Assembly: GCA_963920525.1 (NCBI GenBank)
Contig: OY986435.1
Coordinates: forward strand, 96,890,727 to 96,954,726
DNA: 64,000 nucleotides
Direction of reading: 5' to 3'
DNA from: Dichetophora obliterata
Lineage: Eukaryota; Arthropoda; Insecta; Diptera; Sciomyzidae
Positions 1-12,169 of the stretch are shown piece after piece. Position 1 is the stretch's first letter; each line of letters opens with the position of its first letter. Made by a program: the position numbers and the translations under genes. The notes below the pieces were generated by a model. The model saw nothing but the letters and a program-made list of their open reading frames with translations. It searched no databases and had not been told where the DNA came from.

Positions 1-369
1 GCAGCCAAAATATATACAAACTATATATTTCATATTTTATTAATTTTAAAAATGGAGTATTTTTTGTTCGAACTTCAGTAACGGTTAATAAACAAAACCA
101 AATATACCATTACTTAGCATGTTAAATGAAAGCTGTTTTTTACTTTTAAAATTAGATGTTAAACATCTTTATAGCTTCTTTAGTTTGAAATCTATTACTA
201 TTTTTTTGTTTCGAAAAAAAGTCAGCTACTAAATTTTTTTTGAAAAGTTCATAAAAAATTAAACTATTTAAAAATATTCTATTGTGACTTTGTGTATAAC
301 CACAAGCACTACCTCCAAAAAAAAACTCAAATCTGAGACATGAAATTTTAACGTAATATATACATATAT

Positions 370-1215
370 TAGGCTGCGCCGATTTTCAAACCTATGTTGC
401 CTGGGTGATTTTCAGATCTGGCATAAAAAGTTTTTTTTTTTTTAAAAAAAGAAGCGTATGAGTGCACTTTACCCTATCACATCTTCAATATTCTGAATTT
501 TTTCTATAGGAACTTTTTTAAAAAAAAAATTTTGGATATAAACGTTTGCAGCTACAGCAAAACTGATGCTATACAAAAATTTATCGTAAAAAATTCCTGA
601 AGAAAAAAATTTACAAGATTCAAGGCACAATTGTAACGTTGGTGCGTACGTATTTTTGACCATCACGGCTGAACCATTGAAGCTATCCACCTTAAATTCA
701 CAACATGTGTTCATATGGTCCTCCGAAATTTTTTTGATTTTTAAGATCCCCCTAGGTGGCGTTGTGGTCGCTTTTTATCGGTTTGTATATAAATAAAAAA
801 ATTTCGGAGAACCAACCACACGAACATATGTTGTGAATATATGGTGTATAGTATCAGTGGTTCAGCCGTTATGGTCAAAAATACAAACGCACCAACGTTG
901 AAATTATACCTTGAATTTTTTGAATTTTTTTTCTTTAATTTAAAAGGATAAGTTTGTGTATAAAAACGTACAAACGTGAGACTGGTCTTTGGTTGAATTG
1001 GGTACGAGGATTTAATTTCTGGCATCAGTTTTGCTCTAGTTGCTCACGTTTATATATAAAAATTTTTTTAAAAAAATTCTTAAAGATAAAATTCAGAAAA
1101 TTAAAGATGTGATAGGGTAAAGTGCTCCGCTACCGCCCCCTTTTTTAAATAACTTTTTCCGAAATCACCCAGACAACATCAATTTTTTTACCACCGTACA
1201 AATCGACCCAGCCTA
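370..1215. repeat. Foldback MITE with TAGGCTG termini
   Basis: The element begins TAGGCTGCGCCGATTTT and ends with the inverse of TAGGCTGGGTCGATTT. The inverted homology continues inward: the block around 465-500 (ACTTTACCCTATCACATCTT) reappears inverted at 1105-1130, and blocks around 630-690 reappear inverted at 850-900. The whole unit is therefore close to one palindrome with a short centre near 750-800. Both ends sit in TA-rich flanks, so a TA duplication is possible but not provable. No transposase is present. This is a non-autonomous inverted-repeat element; its superfamily is not assignable by eye. Confidence 0.7.
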
Positions 1216-1219
1216 ATAT

Positions 1220-1907
1220 ATACATATATATTATAATAAATTTGCCAAATTTAAATATAACTAGTGATTGTCCCCCGAAAATTGGGTGGGCTGGATATAA
1301 GCTTTAGAGATTTTATAGTATTATGACTGTAGTACAGGTGTGCGCACACAAATATATACACATTTTTATGTTTGTGTTGTAAAGATTTTGCTTTTAAAGT
1401 TTGCACTTGAAAACAAAGCACGAGTTCAACCACAAAGCGAAAGCAACAAACTTTCAGAAGCTGTCCATACTTCATGCTAATAGATTGCGGTTGCTTGCTG
1501 TTCCGTTTTTTATTTTTGTTTGAACGATCTAAATGAGGTGAATATAAAACTCAACAAACTATTTTTGAAATTTCTAAGAGTTATTTTTGAGTTTTTTAAC
1601 AGTTTTAGCCCTAATAAAAAAAAATAAACTTACTTTACTACATTTATGACGCTTTGTTTTTTGTATTACGTTAATACATGCTTAAAACAAAAAAAAAATA
1701 ACTGATTTTATTGTTCAGTAAAAATTAATTTCTATCCGTTCTTTTTGTTTTGTTTGTATCTCTTTTTTTTTTTTTGAGTGCATAATTTACGTAGAAACAA
1801 GAACATTTCAAGCAGCGAGCAATCGCAAGATGCCTGCTTTAAGTCTGGATGGCTACTAAAATATTTTTCATGTTCATTTCCACAAATGCGTGTGAAAACC
1901 CTCCGCA
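1220..1907. other. Unassigned AT-rich DNA
   Basis: No coding signature or clear repeat is seen. Homopolymer A and T runs are common. The short ORFs here look like chance. Confidence 0.5.
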
Positions 1908-1915
1908 CTTGGGCG

Positions 1916-4391
1916 CAGGGTTGCCACATAGGAAAAAGATTTTCTACCAAGAGTCCTAAGAAAATATACCAATATGAAAAAAAATTTACCAAATTTGGTT
2001 ATAAATAGATATGTATTTTTTCATTTTTAAAAAAATTAATATATATTAACCATTTAATTTATAAAAAAAAAACATAAGTAAACGCATACAATACGACAAA
2101 AAAACATTTAAATATTAAAACCACATTTTTAGAACACAGTCGAACTTCCTTTTATGAATTCGCAAGGGAGCAGAAAATTACTTCATTGTATAGAAACTTC
2201 AATGTACAGAAATGATGATATTTTTTCCACTTTTCTTTAAAAGAATCTGGTACTATTTGAGTTTGGATTTCACTTTACCATTTTTCTTCCTCGCACAATC
2301 TTGTAATGCATTAAGAAATTTATAAACATTAGTCGGTATGGTAATTATCATATCCACAAAGGTTGTATCCACAATACAAAGGAAGTATGTCAATTGATGA
2401 AAAAATTCGTCCCAATGTAGGTAACGAAGCATCCGCCAATTCGTCACAGTAATTATTTGGCAATAGGATTATATTATGAACATGAGTATGCACCTAAATA
2501 ATAAAATAAATACCTGGAAGATCGTGAACTCCACAACTTTCCAGAACTTCGTTCACTGAACACAAGCTACTGCTGACAAAATTGCTAGTGATGGTACTTT
2601 CTTCTTTTTATTTTTCTGCAATTATTTTCAACTTTTGGGCATCCCCTAATAATATTTTACTTTTTCTCTCTACACACTTGTATTAATATGCGTAACAGAA
2701 AAAGGTTTGAAAAAATTCATTATATGGGAACCAAGACGCATGAGAGTTCAATTCGCAGTTGCAAAATTTGTTCATTATACTGAAAGATTCACTGTATGGA
2801 AAATCATTATAAAGTGATGTAAATACACTTAAAATAGAACGAAAAAGCTGTGTTTTTTAAATCAATTCATAGTAGGGAAAACTTAATTGTACAGGAGTTC
2901 ACCATTAAGAAGTATCAAGTTTTAATAATATATGACTTTGCCATTAAAACCGAACAAAAATTTATTTTTTATTTTATTTATTTATTTTTTTATTTATGTA
3001 TTTTATTTAAATTTTCATTACAGGGAATAAGTCCTTACGCTGAAGATTACTAGAATCTTATTTAAAGAGCATAAGTCACAAAATTTAAGCAAATTAAGTA
3101 AATTTTTTAAAATAGTTTAAAACTCATTGCATTAGAAATGAATAGGAACTTATTGAATATTATAAATTATAAAGTTTAAATAAATTTATTAAAATAAAAG
3201 TTTCATCCAAAAATCGTTTCTTTTGCAACTACACATAATGTGGCTTATTTTTAATTCGCAAAATTCTTTGGATAGCATAATGCTGTTAATGGTTCTAATA
3301 TGTAACTTGTTTCGAAGCTTCGTGTTATTTAATGCAAATTCAGAAAACTTTGCTCTGCTGCAGCTGAGATGTGAAGCAGCGACACCAAATTAAAAACAAA
3401 ATCTGTTAAATCCTTAACCTTTCTCTCATGCAGTTTTTTAATTTCAAACTTTATTCCTAAAATCTATTACATCAAAATTAATGCTAACTTCTAGTTTAGA
3501 AAGCCTTAGAAGCTTCCATTGAGTGACAACATTTTCAGTTCCCAAAATTTGAGATCAATGGTAATATAGAAATTTCCGATTTTGGCAATATAGTACTTGG
3601 AGTTAAAATTGATAGGTTTTTTATGTCGTCTCTGCAAAAATCTTGACGTCAACTTTTATTTTTTCAATTTACTTTTAACTTTATATTTTTTTCACTCGTG
3701 AAACATAAGTATGTTATTGCCTATTCAATAAGCTATTAACTTAGAAATAAGTTTAGTTTCTTAATTTAATTTTGGACTCTCAGCTTAATATATCACATCG
3801 CGCGATTTTTTATAAATATGTTGTTTATTTTACGTTTATAAGAAAGGAATTTTTTTTAATCGCTCATACTGCAATAACGGACAAAGATAGAAAAATTTGT
3901 CCCAAACAAGATATGTGAGCCTTTTTCTTAGCTTTCGGATGATGTTTACTAAAACTTAATCATATTATTATTTTACTGCGAAAAATAGGGATTTCCAACA
4001 AATTAGAATTTTTGTAATTTAAACCTAATTTGTTGTTTTTGAAAAAAAGCCAAAACATTATTCTAAATACTTCTTAATATTCTTGTTTGGGACTTAATAT
4101 TCGTCAGTTATTGCAGTAAAGGCGATTAAAAAATATCCTTTTTTAAAAACTCAAAAAAAAGTTCTCAAATTCCTTAAAATTTAAAAACCATAAAACACTA
4201 TTATGGGAAAAAAAAATTGTTGCAAATATGGAATGTTATGCTATATCTACATAATTATTTATTCAAAATTATTGAACTTTTTAAAAAAAATTAAACAAAA
4301 AAATTTACCAAACCGATCAAGAATTTATCATTTTACCAAGTCAAAAATTTTCTACCAAAAATGGTTATATTTTACCAAAACGGCAACCCTG
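1916..4391. mobile_element. Decayed hAT-like element (CAGGGTTGCC termini)
   Basis: The left end is CAGGGTTGCC and the right end is GGCAACCCTG, an exact 10-bp inverted pair. The flanks are CTTGGGCG at 1908-1915 and CATGGGCG at 4392-4399, an 8-bp duplication with one mismatch, which fits the 8-bp target duplication of hAT elements. Both ends have subterminal matter rich in 'ttaccaa' and 'ttttctacca' words. The interior is AT-rich and I find no conserved transposase motif, so the element is either very decayed or non-autonomous. Confidence 0.6.
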
Positions 4392-4418
4392 CATGGGCGG
4401 CCTTTTGTGCACTTCTGG

Positions 4419-4579
4419 AGGCCTTTTTCATTAGGCAATAATTGCCTTCGCCAGAAGCAGTTCGTTGATTATTCGCAGGCATAAGGGGGTTGACGAAAGT
4501 CCCCTTTAACCCTAATGCTTGCGAATAATCGACGAACTGCTTGCGGCGAAGGCAATTATTGCCTAATGAAAAAGGCCTC
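4419..4579. repeat. Long-armed hairpin
   Basis: A 69-bp arm at 4419-4487, starting AGGCCTTTTTCATTAGGCAA, is repeated inverted at 4511-4579 with a handful of mismatches. They are separated by about 23 bp. It lies in the narrow gap between two hAT-like elements. It could be the terminal part of a miniature foldback transposon or the remnant of a larger one. Confidence 0.75.
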
Positions 4580-4604
4580 CTCCTATAGTAGATAGTATTA
4601 TGAC

Positions 4605-5363
4605 CAGTGTTGCCGTCTTGACTATTTATGGTCGATTTCATTTTTGATTTGGCTATTTTTTTTAATTCTGACGAAAATTAATTTTTTTTTTATACCTAAA
4701 TGATTTAAAGTTTTTTCGCAAAAGTGGATTTTCTCTTCATGTAAACACGACCTTCCAGTGCTGCCAATCGTACAGCACACGGCAAGAATATACAATAATT
4801 TTACATGTTGCAACTCAAGTTCTGTGTCACTCAAGAGTACGCAACAATAGGTTACTTACTCGATTCAAGTAGCTTAAAGTTGCTTGAAAAATTTATTATA
4901 CAAATTTTTCAAGCTCGAGCGAGAGGATTAACATGCAAAATGACACTCTCTAATCTACTACAATTACTTGAAGTATTTGAAGACCTACTAGGTCTGTTTC
5001 CGTACTAACTTCAAGAAATTGTAATAGAATAAAGACTGACATTTTGCATGTCTCTCGAGCTTCAAAAATTTGTAAAATAACGCTTTCAAGCAACTTCGAG
5101 TTACTTGAATCGAGTACGGAAACAGACCTAATGTAAATAACTTCGATTACGAAAAGTGAGAAAGAGTCAGCATGCAAAAGTAAGAATCTATTTGCAACTA
5201 GTTTGTAAATCTATTTGCAACTAGTTAGTACAAATTGGTATGTAAATTAGTTTTGTTTCTTTTTTATAATACGATGAATAAATATTTTGGCTATTTTTTT
5301 TACATTTTGGCCATTTTTATGTTGGATTCTGGTTACAAAGAAAAATTTTCTCCGGCAACACTG
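4605..5363. mobile_element. Non-autonomous hAT-like element (CAGTGTTGCCG termini)
   Basis: The left end CAGTGTTGCCG is matched exactly inverted by CGGCAACACTG at the right end. Both sides carry ATTATGAC (4597-4604 and 5364-5371), a perfect 8-bp duplication typical of hAT transposition. At 759 bp it has no transposase. Both subterminal regions share 'ttggctattttttt'. A separate inverted-repeat unit sits inside at 4857-5131. Confidence 0.8.
4857..5131. repeat. Nested inverted repeat with AGGTCTGTTTCCGTACT ends
   Basis: The stretch 4857-4975 (TACTCGATTCAAGTAGC and onward) is repeated inverted at 5005-5117. The motif AGGTCTGTTTCCGTACT at about 4989 is inverted as AGTACGGAAACAGACCT ending near 5131. 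The same terminus recurs at 5465 and, in variant form, near 6105 and 6270. It appears to be a small inverted-repeat transposon family that inserted inside the hAT-like element. Confidence 0.65.
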
Positions 5364-5464
5364 ATTATGACTGGTTTGAATAAAAACCTTTCGATATGCT
5401 CATTGTCAAAGTCCAGAGCGCGGTTTCTATTTAAAAATCTAATTTAAGTAACTTTTCATTAGTT

Positions 5465-6275
5465 AATAGGTCTGTTTTCGTACTCGATTGTAGTAACCTG
5501 CAATGTGCTAGAACGTGTTTCCGTACTTTTTCTAGCTCAAAACTAGCTAGAAGAACAATCATAAAATCGCTCTCTCAACCTCGAAAATTGCTCGAAGTGT
5601 GCTGGAAAAATTTCTTCCAGCATTATAAGAACAAGCATAAATAAGCATCAAGAAAAGCAAGCAAATGTGAAGTTTACGTTTCTTGTTTGCTTATGTTGTG
5701 AGTTGAAAAATAAATTTACAAATTGTTAAATAAGCCATTAAATATTAAAAATATTGTTGATTTTCTATGATTTAAATACAAGTTCTAAATGTTTGATAGT
5801 TTAAACCATACTTGATAACAATATATATAAATAACAATAAATAACAAGGTCATATAGAAAACATTAAATAATATTATTAAATGTAATATTAATGTTTTAA
5901 ATAATCTCTGCAACTTTATTTGCTTGCTTCAGAAACAAAAAGGACAAATTTAAATTGGCAGTGTTTACATTTGCTAGGTAATCAGCTGTTTTTGTGGTTG
6001 AAACTAGGTTGAAGTCATTTTCATACTTTGACACTATTCTCAAATTTGATTTTGCTCTCTCAGCTTGAACTTTACTCAACTTTTACTCGACAACGTGTAC
6101 GGAAACACACCTATTTAAATTGACACTGTTTACATATGATAGGTAATCAGCTGTTTTTATGCTTAAAACTAGCTTGAAGTCGTTTCCGTACTTTTGACAC
6201 TATTCTCAAATTTCATTTTACTCTCGCAGCTTGAACTTTGCTCGACTTTTACTTGACAATGTGTACGGAAACACA
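5465..6275. repeat. MITE-like unit, AGGTSTGTTTYCGTAC termini, tail duplicated
   Basis: The unit opens with AGGTCTGTTTTCGTACTCG at about 5465 and closes with GTACGGAAACACACCT near 6112, followed by a second closing copy near 6270. The last ~160 bp are tandemly duplicated: 5949-6110 and 6113-6274 both run from TTTAAATTG, through AATCAGCTGTTTTT and AGCTTGAACTTT, to the GTACGGAAACACACC terminus. No coding capacity is seen. Confidence 0.6.
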
Positions 6276-6279
6276 CCAT

Positions 6280-7245
6280 ACATAAAATAAAACTCATATT
6301 GCAATTTGACAGTGATGGCACTTTAAATTACTGTACAGCCGTGCTAGAGAACTGTAACTGACCGAATAAGTTGTAAGCAACAACTACATGACTTAATACA
6401 GGATTTGTTAAAAATACTTCAGATCAATATTATTCATTTGACGTCCGATTCTCACCTTAATTTCTCCAGTCGTCAATGGTACAAACTCATTCACTCATTC
6501 CCTCATTCCAATACAATTTTTGCTGATAAAGGCCGCTAACTCTAATTTCACAAAAATTTCACATGGCATGTCGGTGTGACCTCTAATAAAAACCAGGTTC
6601 TATTAATTTTGCATCCCTAATAATTCTTTTCAAAATATCCATTCATATTTGCCAATCTTCTTAATGTCCCCCGACAAAAACACAATAAAGGATAATGTGT
6701 TTTCCCTTCTGGGAATTTCAAGGTAGCAATTTTAAGTAAGATATATAGTTCATATTTTTTAAATAACACCTCGATAGATCGAATAAGCACTGATCCTATT
6801 ATTTTTTCACCTCCAACATTTTATTTAAAACCACCCATCCAGCATCTGTCACCCAAAAAACAAATTTATTATTCCCAAAATCTTTTTCTATTTTTCTTCA
6901 AATAAAAACTGAATACGATTAAAAAAATTTGTACGAAAATTTGGCAAAATGCAATATTGTTTTCAATTGAACTATCCTTATCTGCATTGTTAAAAATAAA
7001 AATTAATCGAAAAATAATTTGTTGATGTATAAAGGGTCAAAAAACAGGTGTGAGTGTAAAGTAAATTTTAAGTCATTCCATACATTTCAGTTAAGACAAC
7101 AAAACAATAGTTTTTGTTTTGAAAGAATCGAAACATAGCTATTTTTTCACACGATTTTGATCTCCACGTTTTTCCTCCCATGTTGTCACAAAATCTTGAC
7201 CCTCTCCACGAGGTCACTCTGCGTTCTTATTTTCTAAAATTTTGG
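6280..7245. other. Unassigned AT-rich DNA
   Basis: No gene, terminal repeat or conserved protein motif is recognised here. Confidence 0.45.
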
Positions 7246-7249
7246 GGTT

Positions 7250-7945
7250 TTATGTTGATTTTATATGGCTTAAATACAAACTCTAAATGTTTGATAGTTT
7301 AAATCATAATTGATTGTAAATACTTGATTGTAAATTGTTTAAATTAGGTATCCGTATCCGTAAGAAATGCCGAAAAATGTCTGGAGTGTTTGTTGTAGAT
7401 CTTAGCAATGACTAAAATTCCTTTTTACACCAAGTTCTTCTCCATCTCTTTTAGTTTAGATTTTATTTAAGAAATTCTCTTTAAACGCTTTTATATTAGG
7501 TCAAACGTCATTAATTGAAAAACCAACATTTAATTGTTCTAACAAATCTTACCAAAGAAACAACAACAACAACGTTTTTTTCAATATAAAAAGGAAAAAA
7601 TTACTAGCTGATTTTATTGCAATTTTGGCCCTGCTAAAGGCTTCATAAGAAATCTTTGTGATACCCGTGCAAGCTCGCACTAGCGCACTGCACCACAGAG
7701 GCGATGAGATTTGAAGTGTCAATTTCTCAGATTCCTTTTCATAGTGAAAAAAACGTTGTTGTTGTTGTTTCTTTGGAAAGATTCGTTAGAATAATTAATT
7801 GTTCTAACTTTGACCTAAAGCTCAATAAACGATTTTAAACCATCAAACAACTAGAATTTGTATTTAAAATCAAGTATGATTTAAACTATCAAACATTTAG
7901 AATTTGTATTTAAATCATAAAAAATCAACATAATAAATAACAAGG
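7250..7945. repeat. Inverted-repeat unit around a GTT/CAA core
   Basis: The block at 7257-7320 (AAATACAAACTCTAAATGTT and onward) is inverted at about 7865-7945. An inner block at 7528-7580 (AAGAAACAACAACAACAACG) is inverted at 7745-7800. A further relative of the outer block, followed by AATAACAAGGTCAT, lies at 5750-5880. This suggests a family of small palindromic repeats dispersed in this neighbourhood. Confidence 0.6.
7346..7520. repeat. Dispersed direct repeat, copy related to 8905-9075
   Basis: About 170 bp (GTATCCGTAAGAAATG, TGTCTGGAGTGTTTG, CTTCTCCATCTCTTTTAG and on) matches 8905-9075 in the same orientation with scattered differences. The second copy runs straight into the start of the 3169-bp tandem duplication, so the left duplication boundary at 9001 lies within this repeat. 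Confidence 0.65.
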
Positions 7946-8900
7946 TCATTTAGAAAAAACTTTAATTTTAGAGTTTTTCTAACATATTCGCAATTCATTA
8001 TACAAAAATTATAGTTAAAATTATGCTTATAAGAGGTCGTCTCTATATATGTCACACATGTTGGACCCTCACCCCATATTATATATACCCCACCCCCCTA
8101 TCACACAATGTCGCAAAGTTATAATTCCCTCCTGGCCATGATATTTTAACACTGCTGGCCATGGAGTGGTTAGAAATATTTAAACTTATTTTCACATAAA
8201 TTATTTTTTGAGCTGTAGAACTTTGTAAAAAATAAAAAAACAATACAAAAAAAATCATAGGGAGCAGTAAAGAAATTTTTGCAAACAAATGATACGTATG
8301 TCATATGAAAGAGTGTGGAAAAACAAAATTTAAACACAAAAAAATGTACAACAAATAAAACTTTTATCCTATTTTTTGAGCAAAAATTAAATATTTTAGA
8401 GATTTTTTGAATACAATATTAAAAATTGAATTGGTGAGGTAAAGGTAAGTTTTTTGCCAAAGTTATTTAATTAAACTTTCAGACTTTTAATTAAATCATT
8501 TGGAAAATGGCGGAGATATTTGCTTGCAAAAGCAAAACTTGAAATTTCGATCGTTTTTTTTTTCTCATTTTAAGGCAATGGCCTTGTTTAAAGGAAATGC
8601 GTTGTACTGAGAAAATCTACAGTTTTTGAGATATCGCAATAATTTTGATGTCATAATAACGATAATTTGTTAACATGCTATCCGTGAAAAATATTACCAA
8701 GAAACCTTCGTATACCGTTATTTTTCGCAATTAACGACTTTTCATACAAAAATACGTTATACTGAGAAAAGTTACAGTTTTCGAGATATCGCTGTAAATT
8801 TAAGGCCAAAATAGCGGGAATTTTTTTAAATTTGTTATTTGGAAGAAATTTCACTAGCACAATATTTATTCACACATGTTACATAAAAAAATGCTTATTG
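7946..8900. other. AT-rich DNA with a short direct repeat
   Basis: No gene is recognised. Two related segments, near 8597 and near 8757, share TACTGAGAAAA, ACAGTTTT and GAGATATCGC about 160 bp apart, suggesting an old local duplication. Confidence 0.4.
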
Positions 8901-10926
8901 TAGGGTATCCGTAAGAAATGGCGAAAAATGTCTGGAGTGTTTGTAGTACATCTTAGCAATGTCTAAAATGCCTTTTTACACCATGTTCTTCTCCATCTCT
9001 TTTAGTTTAGATTTTATTTAAGAAATTATCTTTAAACGCTTATATATCAGGTCAAAGGTCATTAATTGAAAAACTAACCAAATTGTGCATACCTCCACAT
9101 CCAGCACTTTTATTCGATAGCTCATTTATCATTCTAGACCCTGGTAATCCTGACATCTCAAAAATTCTTACTCAAATAGATATATAAAAAGATTATTTTC
9201 ATTTAAATTTTTTAGTATTTATTAACAATATACGTTAAACTACAAAACCTTTTCTGAAGAATTATGGCCAAAGTAAAATATAAAAACAGAAATAAAAAAC
9301 CTATCAAGAAATAGTTAAATTACTCGCGTTAGGAATAACACTTTCTCATTCACATTAAAGCGAGTTCGTGTCTTAATTTTTTTTGCCATTTATTCAGCTG
9401 AATTTTTCAACAGATTTTTTCAGATCTGTTTTAACTTTACTTTATTTCAAATTCACAATTTGGTAAAATTTTGTAATTTTTTCAGAAAATTTATATGTAC
9501 TAAACTCGCTGTAAAAAGTGCACGGTAAATACTACCATGAATAAAAAACTTTTAAAAAGTAAAATTTTTTGTTGTAAGTCCTCAATTTTTTTCACCAATC
9601 GATTTGGCATTTGAAAGACCAAATTAAATTTCACATATGATGTAAAAACGTATACATGTATATTGAACACATTTTGTGATTTTTGTGGTATTTTTTAATT
9701 GCTATGGTATAATGTTAATTGCTGCGATATTTTTCAATTAAAAAATTACCATGGGAGTTTTTGTGGTAATTTTAAAATTCGAAAGTGGGAAAAAGGTAAT
9801 TTCGATAGACAACTATGTCTGGCAATTTTTTGAAATTTTGTTTAAAAGCGTTATTTAATTACTAACAGTTTTTTTAACAAAATATTAAATTTAAAAAAAT
9901 TATTTTTTCCGCTTCATATATCTTTGTTAGTTGCTCAAAACGACTTTTCAGAATTGATTCATATCCCTTCCTCAAACTTTTTTCCTATCTGCATCACATC
10001 ATCACAACTGAATTGATGTAATTGGGTCACAATTTCTATCAAAACAAACGCAAAACTTTATCCTTAACAAATTTCTTTGTTCAGCCTCAGAAGCTGCAGT
10101 TAACTAAATCTTGCTGGAATTACAATTCAAAACAACAAACTTGAAACAATAAATGTCCCAATAGCGGATTGGTTGGTGACTACTGTATAACTACCTCAAA
10201 ACTCATTACCAAGTAATGTGCCTTCATGGTGTTTGAAAAAAGCATTAAAACTGTCGCTAGTTTATTACTCTTTTCAAAAAATAATCTTTAATTTGTTTAA
10301 AAGCAATGCAGTCATGTTTTTTTGTTAACAATTTTCTTTGTCAAGGTAGGACAAAAAAAAACACATAAGGAATGTGCATTTTTAACATTAAATCAAACAA
10401 CCAATTGCCAATTTGCAAATTTAAGTATATTTATGGTTTTTTACCAGTATAGCCAATGTAAAGATGCGTATCGGAAATTTTTAAAATTGACATTTACAAA
10501 TTGTCATTAGAATTACTAATAGTAAATACTTAATCACTCCAAGGTAATGCTGAAGGGAGGCAATCACTTTCGTCCTATATCATTCAATGTTAAATTTAAG
10601 CCTCATTTTGTGTTGTTAGGTAATAGAGTTTGAAGTAGTTATCGTTCCCTCGTAGTTGATTCTTTATTTATATTCGGAATGTATTCCTTCCATTGCCGGT
10701 TTGCAACTGGGTTGTTGTCTTCAATTCTACTTAAATAAATATATTTGAATCCGTTTTAATGCTTAATCCTTGTACAATTGACAGCATTGACTGCGCCGAT
10801 GCAAGAAGGCAGTTAAACAAGACAGTGAATAGAGCGGTGGTGGGTGTAAAGTATGTATCCATATTTTTGGCATTATGTGTGAGAGTGTTTTTTTTTTTTG
10901 TCTTGCAGAAACATTAAAAAATATTA

Positions 10927-11349
10927 AGGGTTTTCATGCAAATGGGCAATACCCTTATAAATGGTTTAAACCTTATAAGTTTATCAGCCTTATAAATGAA
11001 CTGTCAAAATTCGTATGAAAAAGCTTTTGCACAAACCAGATAAATTTGCTCTTCGATTTAGGTGAGCAAACGAGGTGGCAAACTTATATGATCAATCAGC
11101 TGTTTTCTTTTTTGAAGGAAAAGTTATAATTTGAGCAAAACTAATAAAGATTTAATTCTAAAAATTTCAGAAAACAAGCAAACAATCCGCAAAGCGTCCC
11201 TGTTTAAATGGAACGAATCGCTGGCAGATCGCACAGCTGACTTATATGCTGCAAATGCACAATCGACTTTAAGGGCTGTTCATACAACCTGTCTGATAAA
11301 AATAACTAATTGCCCAAATTAGAAGCCTGCCACTTTGCATGAAAACCCT
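10927..11349. mobile_element. MITE, AGGGTTTTCATGCAAA termini (copy 1)
   Basis: The left terminus AGGGTTTTCATGCAAA is exactly inverted at the right end, TTTGCATGAAAACCCT. Both flanks carry TATTA (10922-10926 and 11350-11354), consistent with a 5-bp target duplication. It is 423 bp long with no transposase. The same style of terminus (AGGGTTCTCATCTAAGCATG) bounds the MITE at 39537-39934, so these may be relatives. Confidence 0.8.
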
Positions 11350-11673
11350 TATTAACATTGCATATAACTGCTTGCGCCTCTGTCTTATTTATTTCTCTTT
11401 TTTTTTCTGTGTGCTGCCTGCTTTTGCCAACGCCGTAGGTAAGGAGGGGCTCAGGGAGTTCAAACAACCACCCCCGCCCCTTTGCAATCCAGAATACTTT
11501 TATTATTATTATTTATTTATTTCGAAAACCGGCACAACAAAGCTTAAAACCTTAACAACAGCATCGGCAGCGTATAAATATAAACACCAGTCATAAATAG
11601 AACTTAAATATACTAAAAAGTACTAAAAATATGCTAACTTTAAATAAATGTATAAGTAATAATGAAAGGAACA

Positions 11674-12169
11674 GTAGCTCGTTCCTGTAACAAAATCGAC
11701 AAGTTACCGATTTGTGTGACGTCAGCCGTTATCGATCTCTAGTTACCGATTTCCTGACAACTAATGTTTCTGTACGTTTAAATCGGTAAAAACTCGGGCC
11801 GTGATGAAAAAGAACACAAATCGAGAAGAATAGTTGCGAAATTGAGTCAAATGAATAGCAGCTGTTTACTCGAATATATTGTTTTAGTTGTGCTAAAACT
11901 TTATAATAAATAGGCGGCTTGTCTTGTTAGTAAAAAGTGTATATTTGCAGTTTAAGAAAATTAATTATGTTATAATGATGCGTATTAATGTTTGCGGAAA
12001 TAATCAACGATTATGAATGTAAATAATTTTACACTAAGTGCTGTGCAGCAAAAACTTAGCAAATATATGTAACCGGGTACTTTTTCATAGCTCAAATATA
12101 TACTGTTTTGCTAAAATTTTTAACTTTTATGTAAATAGGCATTATTTATAAATTGCATTAACTTTAAAA
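11674..12169. mobile_element. 5' part of a MITE cut by the duplication breakpoint
   Basis: Begins GTAGCTCGTTCCTGTAAC like the full element at 14843-15721, but ends at the tandem-duplication junction without its right terminus. This is the expected product of unequal exchange with a breakpoint inside the element. Confidence 0.8.

Larger units (their letters stand above)
9001..12169. repeat. Tandem segmental duplication, copy 1 (3169 bp)
   Basis: This block recurs directly adjacent at 12170-15338 with a constant offset of 3169 bp. I count only about ten substitutions between the copies, for example near 9090, 9150 and 9228 and a T/C at 11499, so they are more than 99% identical. Both copies contain a 423-bp MITE and the left part of another MITE. 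The short ORFs inside are carried identically in both copies and show no protein family signature. Confidence 0.95.

Noticed and set aside
7675..7725. A tRNA-like segment on the minus strand (TGGTGCAGTGCG)
   Set aside because: Only an A-box resemblance; no B box follows at the right distance.
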